NCBI GenBank assembly: GCA_014655195.1
Contig: BNBH01000018.1
Coordinates: forward strand, 113,008 to 177,007
Length of the DNA stretch: 64,000 nucleotides
Reading direction: 5' to 3'
Source of the DNA: Streptomyces cellulosae
Lineage (GTDB): Bacteria; Actinomycetota; Actinomycetes; Streptomycetales; Streptomycetaceae
Part shown: piece after piece, positions 7,235 to 15,997 of the stretch
Layout of the letters: the number at the start of each line of letters is the position of its first letter
Position numbering within the stretch: position 1 is the first letter of the stretch
Notes under the pieces: model-generated
Database searches by the model: none
The model's input: only the letters and a program-made list of their open reading frames with translations
Told to the model about the DNA's origin: nothing
Position numbers and translations under genes: made by a program

Positions 7235-9271
7235 CTACTCCGCCGCCCCCGGCAACTGGGGTGCCAGGAGGACAGGCAATCGGGTCGTGCGCGGCTTTGC
7301 CGGGACTTCCGCGACCGCCCGCTGCAGCGCCTGGTCCACCCCGTGGACCACCGACAGGTGGCGGTCGGCTCGGCTGAAGGCCGTGTAGATCCAGGGGCGG
7401 CTGAGGGCGGGGACCGCGTCGCCGGGGAGGACCACCACCGCCGCGGGCCAGCGGGCGCCCACCGCCTGGTGCGCGGTCAGCGCCCAGCCGTGGCGGACCG
7501 TCTGCTCCACGCGGTCGCGCGGCACCACGACCTCCTCGCCCCCGCAGTCCAGGCGCAGACCCTCGCTGTCGGCTCCGGCCACACGGCCCGGCAGGCTGCG
7601 GCCGGGAGCGGGCGAGTAGGCGACCCGGTCGCCGGGGTCGAAGCCTGCGAAGCGGCCGGGGCCCGGGTTCAGCCGTTCCTTCAGCGCCGCGTTCAGCACG
7701 CGCGTGCCGACCGCGCCCCCGTGGCCCGGGGTGATCACCTGCGTCTCCTCGGCGGGCACGCCGATGGCGCGCGGCACGGAGTCCGCGACCAGTTGGACGG
7801 TCCGGTGCACCGCCTCGCCCGCGTCCCGCACGGGCACGATGACGACCTCCTTCTCGGGGGCCTCCACCTGGAGCAGCTCGCCCACGCCGACGCCCGAGAC
7901 CAGCTCGCCCAGCGGTCCCGGATCCGGGCGCCGGGAGGCGGCCTGCGGGCAGGCCCGCACCGCCAGCAGGTCCGCGAACACCCGTCCGGGGCCCACCGAC
8001 CACAGCACCGCCGGGTCGCCGGACAGCACCAGCCGCGCCCCGTCCGGCAACGACTCCGTGAGCAGCGCGCCGGTCTCCACGTCGAGCTGCGGCGCGTCCA
8101 GCACCACCAGCAGATCCACGGCCAGCGCGCCCTCCGGGTCCCGCCCGGGCCCCTCCGCGCCGGACAGCAGCCCCGCGACCGTGGCGACCCCCGGGCCGTC
8201 GACGCGGGAGGCGAACCGCTCCCGCCCGACCGGGCTGTGCGTGGCCGCCCAGGCGCGCAGTCCCATGCCGTGCGCCGCGTCCAGCAGCGCCGCGGGCTCG
8301 GCCAGCGCGGCCTCCCCACCGGTGTGCAGCACCAGCCCGTGCCCCGAGGCCGCGCGGATCAGGTCGGCCGCGGAACCCTCCGCCGCGGCGGCCGCCCGCT
8401 CCCAGTCCTCGGCCGCCCCGTCCTGCTTGGGCGCCGAGTTGATCAGCCGGGCCAGTCCGTCGGCGAGACTCTCCTCGGCGAGGGCGCAGCGCTCCAGACC
8501 GACCAGCACCCGGACGGGCTGCTCCTCGTCCTCCCCGGCCGGCTCGCCGATCGCGTCCTGGAACACGAGGACGTCCCCCTCGGCGATGGCGTTCCGCACC
8601 GCGTCCTCCGGCTCCGGCACGCCCTGGCGGCCCAGCGCCTCGGTGAGCGCGGACATCTCCAGCACCGTGTGCCCGGCGGGCGCGGCCTGCTCCAGCAGCC
8701 AGACGGTCAGCGCGCGGCCCCGCCGCTCGTCGCCGGGCCCGGCCTCACCGGCGAGCAGCGCGCGGGCGAACCCGTCCGCCTGCTCGGGCCGGACGCCCGG
8801 CACCCGCAGCAGCTGCCAGGGGTCCTCCCGCAGCAGCTCGGCGGCGCCCTCACCCAGCGCCGCGGCGGCCGGCCCGGCGAGCGAGGCGGGCGCACCGCCC
8901 CGCGTCAGCACCTCCCGCACCCCGTCCACGGTGCCCTCGGCGGGCGCGGCCGGACCCTCGGCGACCACCGGGACCCGCCGCACCGGCTCGGGCGCGGGCC
9001 GCCGCGGCGCGGGCCGCTCCTCGAACACCGTGGCCGGCGGCTTCTCGCCGCTCTCCACGGCCCGTACGGCGGCGAGCAGTTCGGCAGCCGTGCCGCTGAG
9101 TTTGGTCCCGGCCTCGATCGGGCCCTGCCGCTCCGCCTTGCGCCGCTCGATCCGCTCCCGCTCCAGACGCTGCGCGGCCAGCTCCGCCTCGGCCTCGGAC
9201 ACCTGCGCGCCCTCGGCGGGCGTGCCGTCGTCCGCGCTCCTCGGCTCCTCAGGGGTCTCCGGCGTGCTCAC
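7235..9271 (-). CDS. RecD2-like SF1 helicase homologue with degenerate ATP site
   Basis: A 678-residue protein with the architecture of RecD2-type DNA helicases. Order: coiled/charged N-terminus (25-50), helix-hairpin-helix region (about 115-175, LLREDPWQLLRVPGV), winged segment (180-260), and two RecA-like lobes. Later helicase motifs are recognisable: GDPAVLWSVGPG (418-429), QVITP (511-515), ALTAHQAVGARWP (597-609) and YTAFSRADR (629-637). However, the Walker A site (about 313-321) reads LVLHTGGEA with no GKT, and the Walker B site (387-395) reads LLVVLDAPQ instead of a DE pair. It is therefore unlikely to hydrolyse ATP and may be a structural or DNA-binding relative. Its GTG overlaps the stop of the aldo/keto reductase gene (GTGA), so translation is coupled. 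Confidence 0.82.
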   Translation of the reverse strand: MSTPETPEEPRSADDGTPAEGAQVSEAEAELAAQRLERERIERRKAERQGPIEAGTKLSGTAAELLAAVRAVESGEKPPATVFEERPAPRRPAPEPVRRVPVVAEGPAAPAEGTVDGVREVLTRGGAPASLAGPAAAALGEGAAELLREDPWQLLRVPGVRPEQADGFARALLAGEAGPGDERRGRALTVWLLEQAAPAGHTVLEMSALTEALGRQGVPEPEDAVRNAIAEGDVLVFQDAIGEPAGEDEEQPVRVLVGLERCALAEESLADGLARLINSAPKQDGAAEDWERAAAAAEGSAADLIRAASGHGLVLHTGGEAALAEPAALLDAAHGMGLRAWAATHSPVGRERFASRVDGPGVATVAGLLSGAEGPGRDPEGALAVDLLVVLDAPQLDVETGALLTESLPDGARLVLSGDPAVLWSVGPGRVFADLLAVRACPQAASRRPDPGPLGELVSGVGVGELLQVEAPEKEVVIVPVRDAGEAVHRTVQLVADSVPRAIGVPAEETQVITPGHGGAVGTRVLNAALKERLNPGPGRFAGFDPGDRVAYSPAPGRSLPGRVAGADSEGLRLDCGGEEVVVPRDRVEQTVRHGWALTAHQAVGARWPAAVVVLPGDAVPALSRPWIYTAFSRADRHLSVVHGVDQALQRAVAEVPAKPRTTRLPVLLAPQLPGAAE

Positions 9272-10254
9272 AGCGTGCTCCAGTCGTGATCGGGATAGCG
9301 GTGCACCGGAGCCGACACGTCGTCGAGCGCCCGGCAGATCTCGTCAGGAAGACTAAGCGCCTCCACTGACAACGCCGCCGTGAGCTGCTGCGCCGTGCGC
9401 GCCCCCACGATCGGGGCGGTCACCCCCGGCCGGTCGCGCACCCACGCGAGCGCCACCTGCAGCGCGGTCACCGCGAGCCCGTCCGCCGCCGTCGTCACCG
9501 CGTCCACGATCCGGCTCGCCGTGTCGTCCAGGTACGGCGCGACGAACGGCGCGAGATGCTCCGAGGCGCCGCGCGAGTCGGCCGGGGTGGCGTCACCGCG
9601 GTACTTGCCGGTGAGCACGCCCCGTCCGAGCGGGGAGGACGGCAGCATGCCGATGCCGAGGTCGACCGCAGCCGGCAGCACCTCCCGCTCCACCCCGCGC
9701 TGCAGCAGTGAGTACTCCATCTGGGTGCTCGCCAGACGTGTCCGCGCGCCCGGCGCGGCGAGCTGCCAGGTCGCGGCCTTGGCGAGCTGCCAGCCGCAGA
9801 AGTTGGACACGCCCGCGTACCGCACGCGGCCGCTGGCGACGGCGATGTCCAGCGCCTGGAGCGTCTCCTCCAGCGGGGTGGCCGGATCGTAGGAGTGGAC
9901 GTGCCACACGTCGACGTAGTCCGTGCCGAGGCGGGCCAGCGAGGCGTCCAGCGCGGACAGCAGATGGCCGCGCGAGCAGTCGAACCGGCGGTCCGGGTCG
10001 GGCACGCTGCCGGCCTTCGTGGAGATGACCAGGTCCCGGCGCGGCACCAGACCGTCCATCAGCCGCCCCAGCAGGTACTCGGCGTCCCCGTCGCCGTACA
10101 CGTCCGCCGTGTCGACCAGCGTCCCGCCCGCGTCCCAGAACGTCTTCAAGAGCTCTGCCGCGTCGTGCTCGTCGGTGTCACGGCCCCAGGTGAGGGTCCC
10201 GAGCCCGATCCGGGACACACGCAGGCCGGTACGGCCGAGATGCCTCTGCTCCAT
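9268..10254 (-). CDS. Aldo/keto reductase
   Basis: A 328-residue NADPH-dependent oxidoreductase of the AKR fold. The catalytic tetrad is visible: Asp and Tyr in TADVYGDGDAEY, Lys in VISTKAGSVP and His in VDVWHVHSYDP. The cofactor site TAPIVGARTAQQL lies near the C-terminus. Substrate is unknown; the family reduces aldehydes, ketones and sugars. The ATG at 10254 begins the canonical MEQRHLGRTGLRVSRIGLG; a longer in-frame start at 10410 would add 52 Arg-rich residues and is rejected. It forms a two-gene operon with the overlapping RecD2-like gene downstream, an odd pairing. Confidence 0.9.
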   Translation of the reverse strand: MEQRHLGRTGLRVSRIGLGTLTWGRDTDEHDAAELLKTFWDAGGTLVDTADVYGDGDAEYLLGRLMDGLVPRRDLVISTKAGSVPDPDRRFDCSRGHLLSALDASLARLGTDYVDVWHVHSYDPATPLEETLQALDIAVASGRVRYAGVSNFCGWQLAKAATWQLAAPGARTRLASTQMEYSLLQRGVEREVLPAAVDLGIGMLPSSPLGRGVLTGKYRGDATPADSRGASEHLAPFVAPYLDDTASRIVDAVTTAADGLAVTALQVALAWVRDRPGVTAPIVGARTAQQLTAALSVEALSLPDEICRALDDVSAPVHRYPDHDWSTL

Positions 10255-10442
10255 GAACGCCGAGATTACTGGCCAGAGCTGTGCGTGTGGGGGCCTGTGG
10301 ACAACCGTTTTCCGGGCGTCCCGCGACCGCCCGCGGGCATGGCGGGACCCGCACCGCCGCGTCTCCCGCTCCCCTTGCCCGCGGGCGCGGGAGGTATAGG
10401 GTCTGCGCAAGTCACGTTACTGATCGGTAAGGGGAGACGGCC

Positions 10443-11498
10443 ATGCAGCTAGGGATCAACCTCGGCTACTGGGGCGCCGGAATGGACGCGGACAACCTCG
10501 CCGTGGCCCGGGAGGCGGACCGCCTCGGCTACGCGGTCTGCTGGGCCGCCGAGGCCTACGGCTCCGACGCCGCCACCGTCCTCGCCTTCGTCGCCGCCCG
10601 CACCGAGCGCATCGACGTCGGCTCGGCCATCTTCCAGATCCCCGCCCGCCAGCCGGCCATGACGGCGATGACCGCGGCCACCCTCGACTCGCTGTCCGAG
10701 GGCCGCTTCCGCCTCGGCCTCGGCGTCTCCGGCCCCCAGGTCTCCGAGGGCTGGTACGGCGTCAAGTTCGACAAGCCGCTGGCCCGCACCCGCGAGTACG
10801 TCGAGATCATCCGCAAGGCGATGACCCGCGAGCGCCTCTCCTTCGAGGGTGAGCACTGGACGCTGCCCCTCCCCGGCGGCCCGGGCAAGCCCCTCAAGCT
10901 GACCGTGCACCCGCAGCGCGAGCACATCCCGCTCTACATCGCCGCGATCGGCCCGAAGAACCTCGAGCAGACCGGTGAGATCGCCGACGGCGCCCTGCTG
11001 ATCTTCCCGTCCGCCGACCACCTCGAGGACACCGCCGTCAAGCACATCCGCGCGGGCCGCGAGAAGGCGGGCAAGACCCTCGAGGGCTTCGACATCTGCC
11101 CGACCGTCCCGCTCGCCGTGGGCGACGACAAGGACGTGGCCACCCTCGCCGACACCTTCCGCCCTTACACGGCGCTGTACGTCGGCGGCATGGGCAGCCG
11201 CAAGCAGAACTTCTACAACCAGCTCGCCCAGCGGATGGGGTACGAGCGGGAGGCCGCCGAGATCCAGGACAAGTACCTGTCCGGCGACAAGCAGGGCGCG
11301 GCCGCCGCGATCCCGCACGACCTGATCGACCGCACCACCCTGCTCGGCTCGGTCGACCGGATCGCCGACCGGATGAAGGCCTACGCGGCCGCCGGGGTCA
11401 CCACCCTCACCCTCGCCCCGGCCGGCTTCACCCTCGACGAGCGGCTGGCCTCGCTGCGCGCCGGCGTCGAGGCCCTGGAGCGCGCGGGCCTGGCCTGA
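10443..11498 (+). CDS. LLM-class F420-dependent oxidoreductase
   Basis: A 351-residue TIM-barrel enzyme of the luciferase-like monooxygenase superfamily. It begins MQLGINLGYWGAG and shows the F420-family pattern: AVCWAAEAYGSDAATVLAFVAARTERIDVGSAI for the first barrel strands, LGLGVSGPQVSEGWYGV for the cofactor region and PLYIAAIGPKNLEQTGEIADG near residues 163-183. Streptomyces makes F420, so a hydride transfer between F420 and an unknown substrate is the likely role. GGGGAGA precedes the ATG. It is divergent from the aldo/keto reductase, with 188 bp between starts. Confidence 0.88.
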   Translation: MQLGINLGYWGAGMDADNLAVAREADRLGYAVCWAAEAYGSDAATVLAFVAARTERIDVGSAIFQIPARQPAMTAMTAATLDSLSEGRFRLGLGVSGPQVSEGWYGVKFDKPLARTREYVEIIRKAMTRERLSFEGEHWTLPLPGGPGKPLKLTVHPQREHIPLYIAAIGPKNLEQTGEIADGALLIFPSADHLEDTAVKHIRAGREKAGKTLEGFDICPTVPLAVGDDKDVATLADTFRPYTALYVGGMGSRKQNFYNQLAQRMGYEREAAEIQDKYLSGDKQGAAAAIPHDLIDRTTLLGSVDRIADRMKAYAAAGVTTLTLAPAGFTLDERLASLRAGVEALERAGLA

Positions 11499-11505
11499 CC
11501 CGTCC

Positions 11506-11536
11506 GGCCGCCGCCGCGTCCCCCGCGGCGGCGGCC
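11506..11536 (+). terminator. Terminator of the LLM oxidoreductase gene
   Basis: A perfect 13-bp inverted repeat (11506-11518 and 11524-11536) with a 5-base loop lies 8 bp past the stop codon. Confidence 0.85.
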
Positions 11537-11544
11537 GAGTCCTG

Positions 11545-11585
11545 CGGCCGTGGTGGGGGCTCGGGGGTCGACCCCGCCACGGCCG
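11545..11585. terminator. Second hairpin behind the LLM oxidoreductase gene
   Basis: Arms at 11545-11558 and 11572-11585 pair over 14 bp with one G-T. With the hairpin at 11506 it makes a tandem terminator pair. Confidence 0.6.
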
Positions 11586-11817
11586 TCACCCACAACAACG
11601 CCCGCGACCCGAGAGGGTTACGCACCCCGTTCCGCGCCCCTGCGCGCCCTCACGCGCGCGTCCCGCTTCCCCCGCCCAGCGCCCCGCACGTACGCCAATT
11701 GGCGGAGTTGTCCGCCACACCTGTTGCCGCGCCCCCGGAGCCGCATTTGACTCCTTCTTTGCGACAACTGTGGACATGCGGACCGCGGACTGCGGACGCC
11801 GCGGAGAGGTGGGCCCC

Positions 11818-12606
11818 ATGCTGTCGGCGAAGAGCCTGTTCCAGGAGATCCTCGACAACGACGAGTCCTTCGCGCTGTTCTGCTCGATCGCGGCCAGCGG
11901 GGAGTCCCAGGGCGGCTGGGAGAACGCCCGCATCGCGGCGCTCGTGCCCGAGTCGCAGCGCGATCTCGCCCCCAAGATCACCCGGCACGGCGCCGACGAG
12001 GACAAGCACGGCCGGATCTTCAGCGCCCTGCTGAAGAAGCGCGGTCTGGAGCCCGTCCCCGTGCCTCCGGAGACCGACTACACGATGCTCCTGGAGCGGG
12101 GCGGCATCGGCCTGGCCCACGACAAGCTCAAGCGCGACGAGCCGCTCACCGTCCAGGACATCGTCACCTACCTCGCTCACAGCAGGGTCACCGAGCAGCG
12201 CGCCTCCGAGCAGATGGAGCTGCTGCGCAAGCACTTCGCCGGCCACCCCGACGTCGGCCGCGCGGTGAAGATGATCTCCAACGACGAGGACAACCACCTC
12301 GCCTACTGTCACGAGGAACTGCTGCGCTTCGCCTACGCCGGACACGGCCGTGCCATCCAGCGCACCCTGCGCGAGTGCGCGCTCGCCGAGATCCGCGTCT
12401 ACCGCGACGTCAGCCTCGCCGTGATGGCCCACATGGGGCGCATCCTGGGCTGGCCGAAGCCCAAGGCGGCGCTGCTGGCGGCCGGCATCCACGGCGTGTA
12501 CCTGTACGAGCGCCTCGGCGGCTGGCGCCGGATGGTCTCGCTGCGGATGCCCGAGCGGCGCAACGCGCTGAGCGGCCCCGCGACCCCGGAGCCGGAAGCG
12601 GCCTGA
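11818..12606 (+). CDS. Ferritin-like di-iron domain protein
   Basis: A 262-residue cytosolic protein with a ferritin-like four-helix bundle. Metal-ligand motifs are visible: HGADEDKHGRIF near residues 57-68 (ExxH) and ISNDEDNHLAYCHEELLRF near 155-173 (ExxH), plus GGWENARIAALVPESQRD in the first helices. The C-terminal ~70 residues form a further helical part (MAHMGRILGWPKPKAALLAAG). A redox or hydroxylase-like role is possible; the substrate is unknown. The ATG at 11818 follows GGAGAGGTGGG; an in-frame ATG at 11770 is the alternative start. It converges on corA with a 16-bp gap. Confidence 0.82.
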   Translation: MLSAKSLFQEILDNDESFALFCSIAASGESQGGWENARIAALVPESQRDLAPKITRHGADEDKHGRIFSALLKKRGLEPVPVPPETDYTMLLERGGIGLAHDKLKRDEPLTVQDIVTYLAHSRVTEQRASEQMELLRKHFAGHPDVGRAVKMISNDEDNHLAYCHEELLRFAYAGHGRAIQRTLRECALAEIRVYRDVSLAVMAHMGRILGWPKPKAALLAAGIHGVYLYERLGGWRRMVSLRMPERRNALSGPATPEPEAA

Positions 12607-12622
12607 CCGCGCCCGACGACCG

Positions 12623-13618
12623 TCACAGCCACCCCCGGCGCTTGAAGGTGCGGAACAGCACCACCTCCAGCGCGGCCATCAGCGCGATCACCACCGGGTA
12701 CGACCACGTCCAGTGCAGTTCGGGCATGTGCTCGAAGTTCATGCCGTAGATCCCCGCGATCATCGTGGGGACCACGGCCATCGCCGCCCACGCGGAGATC
12801 TTGCGCATGTCGTCGTTCTGCTGGACGCCGACCTGCGCCAGATGCGCCGACAGCACGTCCGACACCAGCCGGTCCAGGCCCTCCACCGACTCGTTGACGC
12901 GCGTGAGGTGGTCGTGGACGTCACGGAAGTACGGCCGCGCCCCCTCCTCCACGAACGGCACCCGCGACCCCGACGCGCCGGTCCCCGCCAGCCGGGCCAA
13001 GGGCGCCGTCAGCGGCACCGTCGCCCGGCGGAACTCCAGGATCTGCCGCTTGAAGTCGTAGATCCGGGACGCCGTCCGCCCCGAGCCGCCCGCGTCGGGG
13101 GTGAAGACCTCCGTCTCCAGCTCCTCCAGGTCGGTCTGCAGTTCGGTCGCCACGTCCAGGTAGTGGTCGACCACGGCGTCGGCGGCCGCGTACAGCACCG
13201 CCGTCGCCCCCTCCTTCTGCAGCAGCGGCTCCCGCTCCAGCCGGTCCCGCACCGCGTCCAGCGGGGCGCCGCGGCCGTGCCGTACGCTCACCGCGAACGC
13301 GTCGCCGAGGAAGATCATGATCTCGCCGGACGACACGGTGTCGCTGTCCGGCTCGTACACCACCGGCTTGAGGACCGCGAAGAGCGAGTCGTCGTACACC
13401 TCCAGCTTGGGCCGCTGATGCGCCTTGAGGGCGTCCTCCACCGCCAGCGGATGCAGTCCGAACTCCCGTGCGACCAGGTCGAACTCCTCCGCCGTCGGCT
13501 CGTGCAGCCCGATCCAGACGAAACCTCCCGCCGACCGTGCCCGCTCCAGCGCGCCGGCGAAGTCCTGGGACCCCTTTGACCTGTGCCCCTCCTGGTAGAC
13601 GCCACAGTCGACGATCAC
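12623..13618 (-). CDS. corA: CorA-family Mg2+/Co2+ transporter
   Basis: A 331-residue inner-membrane ion channel. A large cytosolic N-terminal domain (1-260) carries long helices (the LQTDLEELETEVF region). Two C-terminal transmembrane helices follow, the first ending in the pore signature YGMNFEHMPE near residues 295-304, and a basic tail FKRRGWL. GMN is the CorA selectivity motif; the family usually has MPEL just after it, as here. The GTG at 13618 has GGGAGGG eight bases upstream, which decides this start over the ATG at 13681. The promoter region is shared with the divergent phosphatase gene. Confidence 0.92.
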   Translation of the reverse strand: MIVDCGVYQEGHRSKGSQDFAGALERARSAGGFVWIGLHEPTAEEFDLVAREFGLHPLAVEDALKAHQRPKLEVYDDSLFAVLKPVVYEPDSDTVSSGEIMIFLGDAFAVSVRHGRGAPLDAVRDRLEREPLLQKEGATAVLYAAADAVVDHYLDVATELQTDLEELETEVFTPDAGGSGRTASRIYDFKRQILEFRRATVPLTAPLARLAGTGASGSRVPFVEEGARPYFRDVHDHLTRVNESVEGLDRLVSDVLSAHLAQVGVQQNDDMRKISAWAAMAVVPTMIAGIYGMNFEHMPELHWTWSYPVVIALMAALEVVLFRTFKRRGWL

Positions 13619-13712
13619 GAAGCGTGCCCTCCCGTCCTGACAACCGGTCTGCCGTCGCGTTCCCGTCCCGCCGTCGTCCACACGCCCCGGTCCCCGCGCA
13701 CGGCCGTACGCC

Positions 13713-13718
13713 TACGCT
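13713..13718 (+). promoter_or_regulatory. -10 element, leaderless promoter of the phosphatase operon
   Basis: TACGCT ends seven bases before the ATG at 13726 and there is no Shine-Dalgarno sequence, so the mRNA is probably leaderless. Confidence 0.55.
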
Positions 13719-13725
13719 GGGCGGC

Positions 13726-14412
13726 ATGCCCACGTTGCTCCTGGTCCGGCACGGACGATCCACCGCCAACACCGAGGGACTGCTCGCCGGCTGGACGCCC
13801 GGCGTGCACCTCGACGACCGCGGGACCGCACAGGCCGCCGGCCTGCCCGGACGGCTCGCCCCGCTGCCGCTGGCCGAGGTCGTCACCAGCCCGCTCGACC
13901 GCTGCAGGGAGACCGTCGCCCCGCTGCTCCAGGCCCGCCCCGGCCTGACCCACCACACCGACGACCGCATCGGCGAGTGCCACTACGGCGACTGGACCGG
14001 ACGCAAGCTCGCCGAGCTCAAGGACGAGCCCCTCATGGAGGTCGTTCAGGCGCACCCGTCCGCCGCGGCCTTCCCCGGCGGGGAGTCCATGCGCGTCATG
14101 CAGACGCGCGCCGCCGAGGCGGTGCGCGAGTGGAACGCGCGCGTGGAGCGCGACCACGGACCCGACGCCGTGTACCTGATGTGCTCGCACGGCGACATCA
14201 TCAAGTCCCTGGTGGCGGACGCCCTCGGACTTCATCTCGACCTCTTCCAGCGGATCTCCGTCGAACCGTGCTCCGTCACCGCGATCCGGTACACCCGGCT
14301 GCGCCCCTTTCTCCTCAGGCTCGGCGACACCGGCGACTTCGCGTCCCTGGCGCCGCGCGAGGAGCCGCCCGCCGGCGACGCCACCGTGGGGGGCGACGCG
14401 GGCGCACCGTGA
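13726..14412 (+). CDS. Histidine phosphatase family protein (MSMEG_4193 type)
   Basis: A 228-residue protein of the phosphoglycerate-mutase-like branch. The catalytic LLVRHGRSTAN is at residues 4-14; an Arg in SPLDRCRETV and a Glu in GECHYGDWTG complete the pocket; the second His is in LMCSHGDIIKSL near 147-158. All key residues are present, so it should be an active phosphatase or mutase; substrate unknown. It heads a set with a DUF3090 protein, a kinase-like protein and mshC, an arrangement conserved among actinobacteria as far as I recall. The C-terminal ~25 residues are low complexity. Confidence 0.88.
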   Translation: MPTLLLVRHGRSTANTEGLLAGWTPGVHLDDRGTAQAAGLPGRLAPLPLAEVVTSPLDRCRETVAPLLQARPGLTHHTDDRIGECHYGDWTGRKLAELKDEPLMEVVQAHPSAAAFPGGESMRVMQTRAAEAVREWNARVERDHGPDAVYLMCSHGDIIKSLVADALGLHLDLFQRISVEPCSVTAIRYTRLRPFLLRLGDTGDFASLAPREEPPAGDATVGGDAGAP

Positions 14413-14498
14413 TCGTTCCCCGCAGTAGGGTGAAGCGACCGCAGAGTTGCGTTCGATCCGCCCATCGCCCGATCCCCGACTTCCCATGGAGACAGGAC

Positions 14499-15089
14499 GT
14501 GTCCCGTCAGGTGTTCCTCTACGACCAACCGGAACGTTTCGTGGCCGGCACGGTCGGACTGCCAGGGCGCCGTACGTTCTTCCTCCAGGCCTCCGCCGGC
14601 TCCCGGGTGACCAGCGTGGCCCTGGAGAAGACCCAGGTCGCGGCGCTCGCCGAACGGATGGACGAACTGCTCGACGAGGTGGTGCGCCGCAGCGGCGGCA
14701 GCGCGGCGGTGCCCGCGATGGCGCCGGCCGAGATCACCGACACGGCGCCGCTGGACACCCCTGTGGAGGAGGAGTTCCGCGTCGGCACCATGGCGCTCGC
14801 CTGGGACGGCGAGGAGCAGCGCATGATCGTGGAGGCGCAGGCCCTCGTCGAGCTGGACGCCGAGTCCGACGAGGACCTCGCCGAGGCGGAGGAGCGGCTC
14901 CTCCAGGACGAGGAGAACGGCCCCCCGATGCTGCGCGTCCGGCTCACCGGGGCGCAGGCGCGGGCCTTCGCCAAGCGCGCCCTCGACGTCGTCAACGCGG
15001 GGCGGCCGCCGTGCCCGCTGTGCAGCCTCCCGCTCGACCCGGAAGGACACGTATGTCCGCGCCAGAACGGATACCGCCGCGGAGCGTGA
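14499..15089 (+). CDS. DUF3090 family protein with C-terminal zinc-type cysteines
   Basis: A 196-residue protein of unknown function. It starts MSRQVFLYDQPERFVAGTVG, then RTFFLQASAGSRVTSVALEK, and has an acidic middle. It ends with CPLCSLPLDPEGHVCPRQNGY, a CxxC...C cluster that looks like a rubredoxin-type zinc knuckle. The GTG start is preceded by GGAGACAG. It lies 86 bp behind the phosphatase, and its last 37 bp overlap the next gene, so both are translated from one mRNA. The fixed association with the kinase-like neighbour suggests the two act together; this is inference. Confidence 0.85.
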   Translation: MSRQVFLYDQPERFVAGTVGLPGRRTFFLQASAGSRVTSVALEKTQVAALAERMDELLDEVVRRSGGSAAVPAMAPAEITDTAPLDTPVEEEFRVGTMALAWDGEEQRMIVEAQALVELDAESDEDLAEAEERLLQDEENGPPMLRVRLTGAQARAFAKRALDVVNAGRPPCPLCSLPLDPEGHVCPRQNGYRRGA

Positions 15090-15886
15090 CCCCCACCGAC
15101 CCGGCCGCGGCCGAACTGCTCGCCCGCGGCGAGCTGACCGTGCGCGGACGCATCCGTGAGGCGTCGAACGCCGCCCTGTACTGCACCGTCGCCCACGAGG
15201 ACCGCGAGGCCGCCTGCGTCTACAAGCCCGTCGCGGGGGAGCGGCCCCTGTGGGACTTCCCCGACGGCACCCTGGCCGGCCGCGAGGCCGCCGCGTACGA
15301 GGTGTCCCGCGCGACCGGCTGGGACCTGGTCCCGCCCACCGTGCTGCGCGACGGCCCGTACGGCGAGGGCATGGTCCAGCTGTGGATCGAGACCGCGCCC
15401 GGCGCCGAACTGCTCGCCCTGGTGGACGGCGAGGAGCCGGAGCCGGGCTGGAAGGCGATCGGCTTCGCCGAGGTCGGCGAGGGCCGCACCGCGCTGCTGG
15501 TGCACGCCGACGACGACCGGCTGCGCCGCCTCTCCGTGCTCGACGCGGTCATCAACAACGCCGACCGCAAGGGCGGCCACCTGCTGCCCACGGCCGAGGG
15601 CCGGCTCTACGGCATCGACCACGGGGTCACCTTCAACGCCGAGAACAAGCTGCGCACACTGCTGTGGGGCTGGGCGGGGGAGCCGCTGCCCGAGGAGGCC
15701 CTGGACGTCCTCAAGGGCCTCAGGGACGCCCTCACGCCCGACGGGCCCCTCACCGCGGCCCTGACCCCGCTGATCACCCCCGCGGAGATCGACGCCACCC
15801 GTTCCCGCGTGAACTCCCTGCTCGTCTCCGGCACCCATCCGGAACCGGGCGGCGACTGGCCCGCCATCCCCTGGCCCCCGGTCTGA
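15053..15886 (+). CDS. SCO1664-family PI3/PI4-kinase-like protein
   Basis: A 277-residue member of an actinobacterial family with a kinase-like fold related to PI3/4-kinases. A possible nucleotide-binding Lys is in ACVYKPVAGERPLWDFP near residues 49-65. The catalytic-type loop LDAVINNADRKGGHLLP near 165-181 matches the DxxxxNxDR pattern of PI3/4 and HipA-like kinases, and YGIDHGVTFN near 190-199 corresponds to the metal-binding Asp. These residues are intact, so phosphotransfer is plausible; the substrate is unknown. The start overlaps the DUF3090 gene by 37 bp, with GGAAGG seven bases upstream. Confidence 0.85.
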   Translation: MSAPERIPPRSVTPTDPAAAELLARGELTVRGRIREASNAALYCTVAHEDREAACVYKPVAGERPLWDFPDGTLAGREAAAYEVSRATGWDLVPPTVLRDGPYGEGMVQLWIETAPGAELLALVDGEEPEPGWKAIGFAEVGEGRTALLVHADDDRLRRLSVLDAVINNADRKGGHLLPTAEGRLYGIDHGVTFNAENKLRTLLWGWAGEPLPEEALDVLKGLRDALTPDGPLTAALTPLITPAEIDATRSRVNSLLVSGTHPEPGGDWPAIPWPPV

Positions 15887-15985
15887 CGTGACGGAGGCCG
15901 GTGAGGCACACGGCGCGGCGACCCGCAAGAACGCCTTCCCGGCCGTCCGGCCCGTTCCGGTTCGTATCCGGAACTGCGGTCCGGT

Positions 15986-15991
15986 TAGGCT
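15986..15991 (+). promoter_or_regulatory. -10 element, leaderless mshC promoter
   Basis: TAGGCT ends six bases before the mshC ATG and no ribosome binding site is present. A small inverted repeat GTTCCGG / CCGGAAC (15954-15974) sits near the expected -35. Confidence 0.55.
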
Positions 15992-15997
15992 CATGAC

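Larger units (their letters stand above)
11499..11817. other. Intergenic region with two hairpins and the ferritin-like gene promoter
   Basis: This 319-bp gap holds the terminator at 11506-11536, then a second long stem at 11545-11585 (14 bp, one G-T pair), and then Pro/Arg-type GC sequence. The last ~120 bp before the ferritin-like gene become less GC-rich (ccaattggcggagttgtccg, gactccttctttgcgacaac) and probably carry its promoter. I see no further gene. Confidence 0.6.

Noticed and set aside
9268..10410. Aldo/keto reductase starting 52 codons earlier
   Set aside because: The added residues are Arg-rich and unlike the family, which starts with the MEQRHLGRTG-type segment at 10254.
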